The position numbers and the translations under genes were made by a program. A model generated the notes under the pieces. It was not told where the DNA came from, made no database searches, and saw only the letters and a program-made list of their open reading frames with translations. A DNA stretch of 64,000 bases from Neobacillus mesonae (GTDB lineage: Bacteria > Bacillota > Bacilli > Paenibacillales > Paenibacillaceae), in the NCBI GenBank assembly GCA_023715865.1, contig JAMBOW010000003.1:62001-126000 (forward strand), in the 5' to 3' direction. Of this stretch, positions 1-11,976 are shown piece after piece (position 1 is the first letter of the stretch; each line of letters opens with the position of its first letter).

Positions 1-9
1 CGATAAAAA

Positions 10-834
10 ATGATGAAGCCCAAACGCTTTTTTACGTATCTGTTCCTGATTATCGCCACCTTGATTTCGATCTTCCCGTTCCTATGGATGATTGTAAGTG
101 CGACAAACCAATCGGTAGATGTAACGAAGGGAACTTTGCTTCCTGGCTCGCATTTGATTGAGAACATTACGAATCTGTTCAACAGCGTGGACATGTGGCA
201 GGCACTATGGAACTCGGCAAAAATTTCGATTGTGACAACATTCTTGTCTCTACTCGTTGCTTCCGCTGCGGGATATGGCTTTGAAGTGTATCGCAGTAAG
301 GGCAAGGATATCGTCTTCAACATTCTGCTTGCATCCATGATGATTCCTTTCGCGGCAATAATGGTGCCTTTGTATCAAATGTTTGCGAAAGTATCGAGTG
401 TCATTCCGTTTCTAGGTATTGATACCGCCTCTGCGGTAATCCTGCCGACCTTTACAACGGCGTTTCTGATCTTCTTCTTCCGTCAAAGTACGAAGATGTT
501 TCCGAAAGACTTGCTTGAGGCAGGACGTATTGACGGCTTGAGTGAATTCGGTCTCTTCTTGCGCGTATACATGCCGACAATGAAGTCGACATACGCAGCT
601 GCTGCGATCATTACATTCCTGAGCAGCTGGAATAACTATCTGTGGCCGCTCATCGTATTGCAATCGCCGGAAAATATGACCGTTCCGCTGCTGATTTCGA
701 ACCTGGGATCGGGCTACGCTCCGGACTACGGCCTGATCATGTCCGCGATCGTCATTACGACATTGCCGACAGCCATTGTATTCTTCTTGATGCAAAAACA
801 CTTTGTAGCAGGAATGACAGGGTCTGTTAAATAA
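10..834 (+). CDS. Carbohydrate ABC transporter permease (MalG family)
   Basis: Inner subunit of a CUT1-type sugar importer in the cell membrane. The 274-residue protein has a first membrane segment at about residues 8-30 and further hydrophobic segments to the C-terminus. The EAA loop that contacts the ATPase reads EAGRIDG at about 170-176, and the protein ends with the short tail usual for MalG. ATG codons at 10 and 13 are both possible; the ribosome site cannot be judged because only nine upstream bases are present. Bases 1-6 read CGA TAA, which may be the end of an upstream permease gene. The beta-galactosidase gene follows 98 bases later on the same strand, so a beta-galactoside is the likely cargo (inference). 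Confidence 0.9.
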   Translation: MMKPKRFFTYLFLIIATLISIFPFLWMIVSATNQSVDVTKGTLLPGSHLIENITNLFNSVDMWQALWNSAKISIVTTFLSLLVASAAGYGFEVYRSKGKDIVFNILLASMMIPFAAIMVPLYQMFAKVSSVIPFLGIDTASAVILPTFTTAFLIFFFRQSTKMFPKDLLEAGRIDGLSEFGLFLRVYMPTMKSTYAAAAIITFLSSWNNYLWPLIVLQSPENMTVPLLISNLGSGYAPDYGLIMSAIVITTLPTAIVFFLMQKHFVAGMTGSVK

Positions 835-848
835 TTTAAGTATAGTGA

Positions 849-907
849 GAAGAAGGACTGCCTGAACGGTCAAACGATATGTGCGAGCTGTGAAGGCAGT
901 CGTCTTC
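849..907 (+). terminator. Stem-loop between permease and lacZ
   Basis: GAAGAAGGACTGCCT at 849-863 pairs with AGGCAGTCGTCTTC at 894-907, with one mismatch and a loop of about 30 bases, followed by ATTTTAA. It may act as a partial terminator or a processing/stability element between the transport genes and lacZ. The T-tract is short, so full termination is doubtful. Confidence 0.45.
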
Positions 908-914
908 ATTTTAA

Positions 915-3983
<3,069 letters not shown>

Positions 3984-4003
3984 ATAAGCTTTCTTGCTAC
4001 AAG

Positions 4004-4036
4004 AAGGAGCCTTCCATTATAGGAGGGCTCCTTTTT
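4004..4036 (+). terminator. Terminator after lacZ, probably bidirectional
   Basis: AAGGAGCCTTCC at 4004-4015 pairs with GGAGGGCTCCTT at 4022-4033 (one mismatch), followed by TTTTTTG. It lies between convergent lacZ and the AraC-family gene. Confidence 0.85.
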
Positions 4037-4048
4037 TGTTAATCCTTA

Positions 4049-4942
4049 TTAATCCTCAAAAGAAAGATTAGCAGGTTCGTCATTGATTTCGTAATCCAGC
4101 TTCAGGCTTGTAGTTGGTACGCTGAGATCGACTTCCTCAAACTGAAAGCTGTCGACCCACACGTTTCCCTCACCCATAAGCAATACCCCGATAGAAATTG
4201 TTCCGCTCTCCTCAGGCACATCCAGTACGATGGAATAATGATTCCAGTTCGTATTACCGATAATGCGGCGGTCGTGCATATTGTCAAACTGGAGCACATC
4301 CTCTGAGTGACTATCGACTCGCATCCAGAGTCCGCAGTATTCTTTCACATTTTCGGTTTTGACAAAACCGGAGAGCCGCATTCTTTTTCCCTTAAACTTC
4401 TCGGCTTTGAACTGTTGCATCATGGTGGCAAAGGCACCGTTCACCATAGGTGTAAGTGACTTCAGAAATCCGGAGGTGCTCCCCTGGTGTACGTTATTCC
4501 GGTCAATGCCCATTTCATAGTCGTGCGGGTGACTCCCGCTGATAAACCAGCCTTTAATCGGTGAAGCGATTTGTTCTTGCATAGGATTGTCTCCTTTTTC
4601 ACGGTTAGTGGTGTGAAGAATAAACAGCTTGCGATATCTACCAGGCGGCATGCCGTAAAGCTTTTTGAACGCCCTTGTAAAGGACTCCTGGCTTTCAAAA
4701 TGGCAGTAAAATGATATATCGATAATGGAAGCATCCGAGTGCAGCAGCAGCTGAGCTGCGTAGCAAAGACGGCGCCTTCTTAAGTAATCGGCGATGTTCA
4801 TGCCCACTTGTTTGCGGAACATGCGGTGAAAATGATAAGGCGAGAAGCCGACGTGAGCAGCAATGTCCGCTAAGGACAGCTCCTCCTCCAGACGGGCTTC
4901 CATATAGTCGATACTTTGTTGAATGGCGTGTTGGGTACTCAA
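4049..4942 (-). CDS. AraC-family regulator with C-terminal sandwich-like domain
   Basis: DNA-binding transcription factor of 297 residues. Unusually, the AraC double helix-turn-helix is N-terminal (about residues 8-107; LSLADIAAHVGFSPYHFHR and the second helix pair ending GMPPGRYR). About 170 residues follow that look beta-rich (SGFVKTE, NHYSIVLDVPEES, VWVDSFQFEEV), like a carbohydrate-binding jelly roll; this comparison is by eye. The start is TTG, chosen because AAAGGAGGG lies seven bases upstream. Being convergent to lacZ, it might sense a sugar and control the lacZ or heparinase neighbourhood (inference). Confidence 0.85.
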   Translation of the reverse strand: MSTQHAIQQSIDYMEARLEEELSLADIAAHVGFSPYHFHRMFRKQVGMNIADYLRRRRLCYAAQLLLHSDASIIDISFYCHFESQESFTRAFKKLYGMPPGRYRKLFILHTTNREKGDNPMQEQIASPIKGWFISGSHPHDYEMGIDRNNVHQGSTSGFLKSLTPMVNGAFATMMQQFKAEKFKGKRMRLSGFVKTENVKEYCGLWMRVDSHSEDVLQFDNMHDRRIIGNTNWNHYSIVLDVPEESGTISIGVLLMGEGNVWVDSFQFEEVDLSVPTTSLKLDYEINDEPANLSFED

Positions 4943-5010
4943 GGTCAGGCCCTCCTTTGCTTATTAGAATAGCAGAACATCAAAGGGCGTTTTTGATTTT
5001 TTTTGCCAAC

Positions 5011-5045
5011 TTAAAAACCCCTTTGAATCTTAGGCTTCAAAGAGG
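5011..5045 (-). terminator. Terminator for the lipoprotein gene
   Basis: On the minus strand CCTCTTTGAA (5045-5036) pairs with TTCAAAGGGG (5027-5018), followed by TTTTTAA. It lies just after the lipoprotein stop codon. Confidence 0.8.
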
Positions 5046-5066
5046 CGGGATGCTAAATAAGTATTT

Positions 5067-6269
5067 TTATTTCACAATGAATGGATTGCTGATGAGCACT
5101 AGATCTTTTTTATTCTCAAAATTACCAGGCTCATAGATTTGGGTTTTTTTGATAAGTCTGTACTCGCCGGGAGGAAGTTTTACGGTCTGGTAAGCATCCA
5201 TGGTAGATTCTCCATCCTGATGCAAGCTATATCCGGGATCATGAAAGTTAGCATTGACATGCGCCTCTCTCCACCCTTGATCTGTATTCTTTTCGATGAA
5301 AATGTATTCGCCATAAAAAAGAGTATACTTACTTGAGCGGTTAGCCATGTGATATGTGACGATCTCACCTCGCCAATACTCTTTTTTCATCGTGCTTAGC
5401 AGCAGTTGTTCAGTTTGCTGCAATGCTGAAGGCTCGTGCACAGATACCTCTCCTAATGTAACATTCGATTCGTAGTAGGATTCGATTAGCTCAGCGATTT
5501 TATCTGATAACATCGTTAGGATCTGTTGATTCTTATCGCATTCGTTCCATGCATGCTCATACGTTTTGTTTCCGAATTTAACAGTTAGGCTGTAGCCCTC
5601 ATGAGGTTTTTGGTTACACTCTGCACTTTCCTCGCTGCCGGAATAGAGAGCGCCATGCTTGACCATTTCCTTATAAATCTGGGTCCTAGTTTTGATGTTC
5701 AGGTGAACATTGCTTGCCGTATATGATTCTCCGCTATCAAGGACTCTTGTAATCTGTTTCTCTTCCGTGTCAATTACATTCTCTTTGTTCACGCCGTATT
5801 CCAGCCTGAAATCAAAGGTGTCCTGTTGTTTAAGGTGATAATCGATCTGAATCAACACTTCACTTGCGTTAGTGTTATCGCATTGAACGAGGGAATAGCT
5901 TAGGGATTTATCTGTATCCGACTGTTGAAGTTCTGTACAGCTATAATCGATCACTTCACCTGTTCCATATGCATCTTGGGTCGTGTCGTAGCGCACCTGA
6001 ATTCTGTTATCCTCAGTATGCTGAAGGTTGTAAAAAATAGGATCGCCCTCATCTGTGTAAGATACGAAACGTTGTGAGGAACGCTTTTTATCCATAAAAT
6101 CATCTAAGTGTTGAAGGCCCTCTACTTGACCGTGCCTGTTAATGACGTCCTGATTTGCATCGATTTCAGCCTGCGGATGAATCTCAGGCTGTGTTTGTTC
6201 AAGCTCCGTATCGCAGCCAGATAAAGCGAGGACAAGAAGTAACAAGAGTAGTAAATTACTTTTCTTCAA
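5067..6269 (-). CDS. Lipoprotein with Ig-like C-terminus
   Basis: Predicted membrane-anchored extracellular lipoprotein of unknown function. The N-terminus MKKSNLLLLLLL leads to a lipobox LALSGC, with Cys as the future first residue. The C-terminal ~110 residues (from WRGEIVTYHMANRSS to LPPGEYRLIKK) resemble the Bacillus extracellular Ig-like domain sometimes called Big_14; this is a comparison by eye. I chose the TTG at 6269 because it puts the signal peptide at the N-terminus; an in-frame TTG at 6320 would add 17 residues. Neither start has a strong ribosome site. It appears to be a single gene with its own terminator. Confidence 0.75.
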   Translation of the reverse strand: MKKSNLLLLLLLVLALSGCDTELEQTQPEIHPQAEIDANQDVINRHGQVEGLQHLDDFMDKKRSSQRFVSYTDEGDPIFYNLQHTEDNRIQVRYDTTQDAYGTGEVIDYSCTELQQSDTDKSLSYSLVQCDNTNASEVLIQIDYHLKQQDTFDFRLEYGVNKENVIDTEEKQITRVLDSGESYTASNVHLNIKTRTQIYKEMVKHGALYSGSEESAECNQKPHEGYSLTVKFGNKTYEHAWNECDKNQQILTMLSDKIAELIESYYESNVTLGEVSVHEPSALQQTEQLLLSTMKKEYWRGEIVTYHMANRSSKYTLFYGEYIFIEKNTDQGWREAHVNANFHDPGYSLHQDGESTMDAYQTVKLPPGEYRLIKKTQIYEPGNFENKKDLVLISNPFIVK

Positions 6270-6527
6270 AGATGAAACCCCATTTCGATCGGAATTCTTT
6301 ATAACAATGGACTTCACCAAATATAAAAAAGTTCCATATAAGAGAGAAAACAGCTAATCCAAAGCGGAAGAGCTGCTTTAAATTAACGTAATAAAGTAGG
6401 GGTAGCTAAGCGTGCTTTGAAACATTGATAATTCAATTCTGAGAAAGAAAAGGCTTCACTCCACTCGTTGCTTCCTTTAAAATGTAAACGAATACAAATT
6501 TGCCCTGTAAAAGGTGGTCCGTCTTAT

Positions 6528-8432
6528 ATGAACCAAATGGAGTCGTTAGGCAAAGGACTGGGTTACATAGATACGAGTACGATCAAAGAGGCTTTAATCG
6601 AAGGGAGAAAGACAGCGTTTCTTCCACTGGGTACTGCGGTTTGGCAAGAGCGTCTTTGTGCAACAAGAGGCAAGCCTGAATTCAGTTCATATTGGCAGCA
6701 GATTGAGGGGACAGCCCGGAGGGCGCTGCAGGAACCGCTCCCGCCGCTTACCTTTAAAATATTTAGACATTTTGCAGATAGCGGAGCTCGCAAAGATTAC
6801 GAAGATGTATATTTTGAACGCAGGGCAAGACTGGCTGCGCTTGGATTAATTACTGCAGCAGCAGGGGTGGGGGCAGAGCAAGCTGGATATCTCTCTGCTC
6901 TGGAGGATGCTTTATGGGATATTTGCGGAGAATACAGCTGGTGCCTGACCGCCCATCTTCCGGCAGAAGGTGATCCATCGCTAGAGGTGGATTTGTTTGC
7001 TGCCGAGACGGCAGAGACGCTTGCGGAGCTGCTGTATATGTATGAAGATGCGCTGGACTGCCGTGTTGCCAAGCGGGTAAGGGATGAGGTCTTTCGGCGG
7101 GTGCTTCATCCGGTTTTTATAGATAGAAAGCCATTCTTCTGGCGCAATGTAGATCATAACTGGTCGGCAGTCTGCGCAGGAGGCAGTGGTATGGCCGCTC
7201 TCCTGCTAATGGATGATGAAGAGGAACTTGCCTCCGCCATCAAGCAGGTATTGGCTTCGTTTGCATCATTCCTTGACGGATATGGTATGGATGGCGGCTG
7301 CGCAGAGGGACTGGGTTATTGGGTATACGGGTTCGGCTACTATACCTATTTTGCCGAAATGCTGAGAGAGCGGACGAATGGAAGGCTTGATTTGCTGGTA
7401 CCTCCGCAGCCGCGTATAATTGCCAGCTTCCCATCTCGTGTTCACTTGTCTGGCGGCGTATACGTCAATTTTTCGGACAGCGAAGAGAGGGAGGTGCTTC
7501 CGTCCGGTTTACTTAGTCGGCTGGCCGAACGAACACGTTTATCCGGCAATCTGCCTTATCATATTCCCGGGCTGCTGGATGATCCGGTTCATAGATGGGC
7601 TCATGTGCTGAGAAATGCACTCTGGAGCAAAGAAGAGTTGTTTAATAAAGGTAAAGGGACATCGGTTACTACCCAGAACAGCTATTTTGAAGAACTGGAA
7701 TGGTGGGTCAGCCGCGGTCAGCTGTCAGGTTCAGCATCGGACGAAGCGGAGGAGAAGGTTTGCGGCTTTGCATTAAAAGGCGGCCATAACGGGGAACCGC
7801 ATAATCATAATGATCTTGGTCAGTTTATAGTGCATGGCGGCGGAGAAAATATCATCTGTGATCTGGGAGCAGGGATGTATACAAAAGCATACTTCCGTGA
7901 GGGCAGAGAGGGCATCATTAACATATCCTCGGGCGGTCATAACGTTCCTGTTATTAATGGAGTCATGCAAGGTATTGGAAGAGAGTATTATGCCGAGACG
8001 AGAGCCTTCAGACATTCGGAAAACGGCTTTGCGGCTGAGCTTGATCTGACCAAAGCATATCCAGAGGCAGGGATCGATCGCTATACGCGTTCTGCCGAGT
8101 GGGTTCTAAATCCTGAACTGGACAGAGCTGCGCTGGAGCTGACCGACCGTTTCGTCTGGAGCGGTGAAGGACAGCAATTTGAGGAGAGGCTAATTAGCAG
8201 AATCAAGCCGATAGAAGGAAATGGAGCAGTGCATTGGATGGGTAAGCAGGTAGGACTAAAACTTGTTTACAATCCAGAACAGCTGGAGCTATCTATTGGT
8301 TCTACGGAGCATTTGGATCACGACGGACATCCTTTTACTTTTTATACAACAAGACTTATTCAAAAGAGCCGGGAGGTCGAACCTGAAACAGTATGCAGGC
8401 TGCGGTTTGAAATGGAGAACCATTCTAAGTAG
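6528..8432 (+). CDS. Heparinase II/III-family protein (polysaccharide lyase-like)
   Basis: Probable polysaccharide lyase or related enzyme acting on acidic sugar chains; the substrate cannot be read from sequence. The 634-residue protein has a helical N-terminal half (alpha/alpha toroid, about 40-340). The heparinase II/III C-terminal domain shows its conserved stretch GGHNGEPHNHNDLGQF at about 417-432, then a long beta-rich tail. There is no signal peptide, so it likely acts in the cytoplasm on imported oligosaccharides. The ATG at 6528 has AAAGGTGG about ten bases upstream; an earlier ATG at 6468 lacks a ribosome site. It sits alone, closed by a hairpin. Confidence 0.85.
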   Translation: MNQMESLGKGLGYIDTSTIKEALIEGRKTAFLPLGTAVWQERLCATRGKPEFSSYWQQIEGTARRALQEPLPPLTFKIFRHFADSGARKDYEDVYFERRARLAALGLITAAAGVGAEQAGYLSALEDALWDICGEYSWCLTAHLPAEGDPSLEVDLFAAETAETLAELLYMYEDALDCRVAKRVRDEVFRRVLHPVFIDRKPFFWRNVDHNWSAVCAGGSGMAALLLMDDEEELASAIKQVLASFASFLDGYGMDGGCAEGLGYWVYGFGYYTYFAEMLRERTNGRLDLLVPPQPRIIASFPSRVHLSGGVYVNFSDSEEREVLPSGLLSRLAERTRLSGNLPYHIPGLLDDPVHRWAHVLRNALWSKEELFNKGKGTSVTTQNSYFEELEWWVSRGQLSGSASDEAEEKVCGFALKGGHNGEPHNHNDLGQFIVHGGGENIICDLGAGMYTKAYFREGREGIINISSGGHNVPVINGVMQGIGREYYAETRAFRHSENGFAAELDLTKAYPEAGIDRYTRSAEWVLNPELDRAALELTDRFVWSGEGQQFEERLISRIKPIEGNGAVHWMGKQVGLKLVYNPEQLELSIGSTEHLDHDGHPFTFYTTRLIQKSREVEPETVCRLRFEMENHSK

Positions 8433-8468
8433 AAAAAATAAGGCTGCCGGGTTTCTATCCAGGCAGCC

Positions 8469-8495
8469 AAAGCAGCGAGCCATCGCTGCTTTTTC
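8469..8495 (+). terminator. Terminator after the heparinase-like gene, probably bidirectional
   Basis: AAAGCAGCGA (8469-8478) and TCGCTGCTTT (8483-8492) form a perfect 10-bp stem with a four-base loop and T-run. A second hairpin (GGCTGCC 8442-8448 with GGCAGCC 8462-8468) precedes it. It also lies just past the stop of the convergent 37-residue gene. Confidence 0.85.
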
Positions 8496-8514
8496 ATTTT
8501 TGTATGATTTGATT

Positions 8515-8628
8515 CTATCGGCTGATCGATTCCTGTGGAACAATCCCGCTTGAGAAATAGATGGACAACAGCACAATGCTTACAAGTACGGCAGCGCCTA
8601 CCGTCCAGAATACAAACTTTTGTAACAT
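8515..8628 (-). CDS. Small single-span membrane protein, 37 residues
   Basis: Hypothetical protein. The ATG at 8628 is preceded on the minus strand by AAAGGGAG about seven bases upstream. The frame encodes MLQKFVFWTVGAAVLVSIVL followed by LSIYFSSGIVPQESISR: one hydrophobic segment of about 20 residues, then a short polar tail. An extended -10 (TGTGTATAAT, -10 at 8668-8673) lies about 40 bases upstream, and a terminator lies just downstream. Promoter, ribosome site and terminator together support a real gene. I do not recognise a family. Confidence 0.7.
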   Translation of the reverse strand: MLQKFVFWTVGAAVLVSIVLLSIYFSSGIVPQESISR

Positions 8629-8667
8629 GACAGACTCCCTTTGATTATTAATATGGCATCATTAGCT

Positions 8668-8676
8668 ATTATACAC
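8668..8676 (-). promoter_or_regulatory. Extended -10 promoter for the 37-residue protein
   Basis: The minus strand reads TGTGTATAAT, a TG-n-TATAAT extended -10 with a perfect hexamer, about 40 bases before the ATG of the small membrane protein. No good -35 is seen, as is usual for extended -10 promoters. Confidence 0.5.
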
Positions 8677-8751
8677 ATCAATTGTTAGGAAAAAGAGACA
8701 AAATTATAATATTTATAATGTTTTAGCACAGTAAAATTTATACATATGCTT

Positions 8752-9345
8752 CTAACTCTTTCGCAGCAGCAAAAAATCAGCAGAAGAAAGCTCGGGATAG
8801 CGCTGCGGAATGATTTCTTCGATTTTATATTCTGGATGTGCGGTCAGATAGTCAAATACATTCCGATCCTGTATGGTTTCAACGCCTGAGTTCGAGAAGG
8901 AATTCGTTATTCGGGTGTAAAGGACTACCCATTCTGCACCTACACTAAAAAGATCACGCAAGGTGCTTATGTAATCTGCTTCATTAGTAATGTGATAGAG
9001 AACATCCAGGCATACGGCAAGATCTGCCGCAATAAAGCCTTGGTTGATAAACAGTCCGGGGTTATACAGCATAAAGCTTTTGGAAGGGTCTGAAGCGAAG
9101 CGCTGTGTACACAGCCGGATAGAAGACCCGGCTACATCAAGACCCAGATACTCTTTATAATTCATATAGCTGAGCTGGTTGCCGTCTCCGCAGCCGAATT
9201 CAATGACACGAGCCAGCTGATGTTTGGCAATTAAGCTGTTGATGACTTCGGCTTTGAATTCGGCAAGCACCCCGTAAGAACCGGCACCTGAATTGCCCCC
9301 GTTTTTATACGCATTATCCCAATAACCGATATAATCAAACGACAT
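8752..9345 (-). CDS. Class I SAM-dependent methyltransferase
   Basis: Probable methyltransferase of 197 residues; substrate unknown. SAM-binding motif I reads VIEFGCGDGNQ at about residues 45-55, a following acidic residue occurs in YLGLDVAG, and ADLAVCLDVLYHI resembles motif IV. The ATG at 9345 has a GGAGGAGATC site. It is a single gene between a small membrane protein and a divergent secreted Ig-repeat protein. The fold call is firm; the reaction is not known. Confidence 0.85.
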   Translation of the reverse strand: MSFDYIGYWDNAYKNGGNSGAGSYGVLAEFKAEVINSLIAKHQLARVIEFGCGDGNQLSYMNYKEYLGLDVAGSSIRLCTQRFASDPSKSFMLYNPGLFINQGFIAADLAVCLDVLYHITNEADYISTLRDLFSVGAEWVVLYTRITNSFSNSGVETIQDRNVFDYLTAHPEYKIEEIIPQRYPELSSADFLLLRKS

Positions 9346-9514
9346 GAATGATCTCCTCCTCCTGAGTTAACGTATGCCTTTTTTCGGAGTTTGTATGCCA
9401 ATGAATCCAAGTTTGATTCTGAAATTATGGATATAAATCCACGGTCAAACCTAATCATTCGTATCTCCCTGGCCGACATAAAAAGATGAAGACACTATGT
9501 TATGGGGGGAAATC

Positions 9515-11881
9515 ATGTTATTAAAAAGCTTCTACGCAAAAGTATTTGCGGTATTTATGTCCCTGATCCTGATTCTTTCAGCAGCAGGATTGACTTCCAT
9601 GAACCGCGTTTCTGCCGCAGATGCTGAATTAAGCAAGCTTGTTCTATCGACGAATGCAGTGAACTTGGAAATCGAGGATTCAACAACGCTGTCAGCTACT
9701 GCAGTGTACAGTGATGGCAAATCAAGCAATGTTACCGTCAGCACGGAGTGGAGCAGCGACAACAGTTCGGTAGCTTCAGCATATAACGGTACGATTACCG
9801 CTAAGGGAGAAGGAACAGCGACAATTGTTGCTGTATATCAAGGCGTATCCCAGGCAGTTGATGTGAAAGTAACGAAAAAAGTAAAGGCTTTGACTAAGGA
9901 CCACCAAAGCTTGGATCTTCGGATCGGAGATTCGGAGAAAATCGAACTGACCGCTATTTATAGTGATAACACAACAGAGCAAGTATCAGGTAAAGCAGAA
10001 TGGACATCCTCAGACAGCAAAGTAGCTTCCGTTATCAATGGAACAGTTCGAGGCTTGTCTGCAGGTACAGCGACCATTACTGCAAAGCTCGGCAAACAGA
10101 GTATATCGATTGATGTGGGTGTCGAGGTTGTAAGACGCATTGAAATTAAGGATTACACAACATTATCTTTGCTTCTTAACGATGAAAAGACAGTAGAGTT
10201 AATTGCGACTTATCCTGATGGTTCAACGAAGGACGTATCCAAAGATGCGAAATGGTCTTCGAGCAATGAGAAGGTAGCGGATGCCTACCAAGGCAAAATC
10301 GTGGCCTACAGTGCGGGAACAGCAACCATTACGGCTGAGTATGGTACCAAAACAACGACGCTGGAATTGGATGTCGACAAGACCCGCAAGCTTGAGGTGA
10401 ACAAGCCAAGCTTGTTCATGAAGGTCGGCAAGGATGAAGAGCTGACTTTAACAGCGGTTTATCCGGATGAGAAGGAATCCATCGTGACAAGCAGCGCGAC
10501 TTGGACCTCAAGCAACGAGAAGGTAGCTGATGTTGTTAAGGGTAAAGTGTACGCGAATGCTTCCGGTTCCGCGACCATTACAGCTAAGTATGGAGATCGC
10601 ACCATTGAAATCCCGGTTGATGTTGAAGTGGCACGTTATCTTGATATTCAAGAGGAAGAGTTGGGGATTACTGCTGGCGATGAGCATTCTTTCGAGTTGA
10701 CAGCCACTTACCTGGATGGCTCAACGGAGGATGTTACGGCTAAAGCAACCTGGACCTCTAGTGATGACAGTGTAGCTTATGTATCAAAGGGTGAATTACA
10801 AGCTTATAAATCGGGTAAAGCGACAATTAAAGCTTCGTATGGTGGAAAAACTGTCGAAGTGGCAGTAAGCGTAGACATTCCAACAAAAGTAGAGATTTCG
10901 AATAAAAAGGGAGTTGTACCGGAAGGCGGAACCCTGCAGGCGAACATTGTTGCAACCTATGCAGGTGGCCGTGAAGAAGTCGTTACAGACAATGCGGAGT
11001 GGAAATCCAGTAATGAAAAAGTGGCGGAAGTATCCTCCAAGGGTTTAATTACAGGGGTTTCAACTGGTAAGGCGAACATTACAGCCAAATATGATGGCAA
11101 GACGTACACCATGTCCGTAGAAGTGGGTCTTGCGAGCGGGCTTTCCGCTGATGTACCGGTTGTTGCTCTCTTGTCCAAAGAGACCTATCAAATTAAGCTG
11201 ACTGCATCCGATGAATACGGCAACGAGCAGGATGTGAGCAGCGACGCCAGCTGGAAATCAAGCAGTTCTCGTGTTGCGGACGTGAAGAAGGGTCTTGTTA
11301 CAGCTTATGGCAAAGGCAAGGCAACGATTACAGCAGAGTACGGCGAGCAGAAAGTAACCGTATCTGTTGAAGTAGACAGTATTGATCGAATTGAAGCTTC
11401 GGTATCCTCCTTGTCGATGAAGTCAGGAGATAAAGCAAATATTACATTAACGGTATTCCTAAGCGACGGCTCAAGCCGTGACGTAACAGACTTAGCTGAG
11501 TGGAAGACAAACAGCTATAAAGTAGCAGAGGTAAGCAAGGGAGAGGTAACCGCTGCCGGTCACGGTAAAGCGAAGATCACAGGCAAATACGGCGGCAAGT
11601 CAATCAGCGTTCCTGTCGATGTGGATACACTCAAGTATTTGCAGACAGACGAGGTTGTGCTGGAGCTGAAGAAAGGTAAATCAGCAACAGTGACCGCAAC
11701 AGCAACCTATGCTGACGGTACAGAAGCCAATGTATCTAAGCCTGCGCTTTGGACTTCTTCCAGAATTACAGTCGCTACTGTTAAAGATGGAATCATTAAA
11801 GCAACAGGCAAAGGGAAAGCAACGATTACGGTTAGCTTTGCTGGAGAGAAGACGAAGGTCAGCGTCATTGTAACTGAATAA
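9515..11881 (+). CDS. Secreted protein of nine Ig-like (BIG_2) repeats
   Basis: Predicted exported protein of 788 residues. An N-terminal signal peptide (hydrophobic FAVFMSLILILSAAGL) probably ends at RVSA-AD. The rest is nine tandem repeats of about 83 residues, each with a core like ATWTSSNEKVADVxKG and GxATITAKYG, the hallmark of bacterial Ig-like group 2 domains. I see no SLH domain, LPXTG sorting signal or catalytic domain, so it is either released or held non-covalently. The ATG at 9515 follows GGGGGGAAATC; an ATG at 9497 lacks a site. Likely an adhesion or matrix role (inference). Closed by a hairpin terminator. Confidence 0.9.
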   Translation: MLLKSFYAKVFAVFMSLILILSAAGLTSMNRVSAADAELSKLVLSTNAVNLEIEDSTTLSATAVYSDGKSSNVTVSTEWSSDNSSVASAYNGTITAKGEGTATIVAVYQGVSQAVDVKVTKKVKALTKDHQSLDLRIGDSEKIELTAIYSDNTTEQVSGKAEWTSSDSKVASVINGTVRGLSAGTATITAKLGKQSISIDVGVEVVRRIEIKDYTTLSLLLNDEKTVELIATYPDGSTKDVSKDAKWSSSNEKVADAYQGKIVAYSAGTATITAEYGTKTTTLELDVDKTRKLEVNKPSLFMKVGKDEELTLTAVYPDEKESIVTSSATWTSSNEKVADVVKGKVYANASGSATITAKYGDRTIEIPVDVEVARYLDIQEEELGITAGDEHSFELTATYLDGSTEDVTAKATWTSSDDSVAYVSKGELQAYKSGKATIKASYGGKTVEVAVSVDIPTKVEISNKKGVVPEGGTLQANIVATYAGGREEVVTDNAEWKSSNEKVAEVSSKGLITGVSTGKANITAKYDGKTYTMSVEVGLASGLSADVPVVALLSKETYQIKLTASDEYGNEQDVSSDASWKSSSSRVADVKKGLVTAYGKGKATITAEYGEQKVTVSVEVDSIDRIEASVSSLSMKSGDKANITLTVFLSDGSSRDVTDLAEWKTNSYKVAEVSKGEVTAAGHGKAKITGKYGGKSISVPVDVDTLKYLQTDEVVLELKKGKSATVTATATYADGTEANVSKPALWTSSRITVATVKDGIIKATGKGKATITVSFAGEKTKVSVIVTE

Positions 11882-11894
11882 AGGGTTTATCCAT

Positions 11895-11968
11895 AATAAA
11901 AGAGGCGTCAGCCGTAAGCCAAGCTCTAGTTAGAGCGAGACTTGCGGTGCGCCTCTTTTATTGTTTTT
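11895..11968 (+). terminator. Terminator between the Ig-repeat gene and the chromate operon, bidirectional
   Basis: AATAAAAGAGGCG (11895-11907) pairs with CGCCTCTTTTATT (11950-11962), flanked by T-rich sequence on both strands. It separates convergent genes. Confidence 0.85.
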
Positions 11969-11976
11969 AGCAGCAG

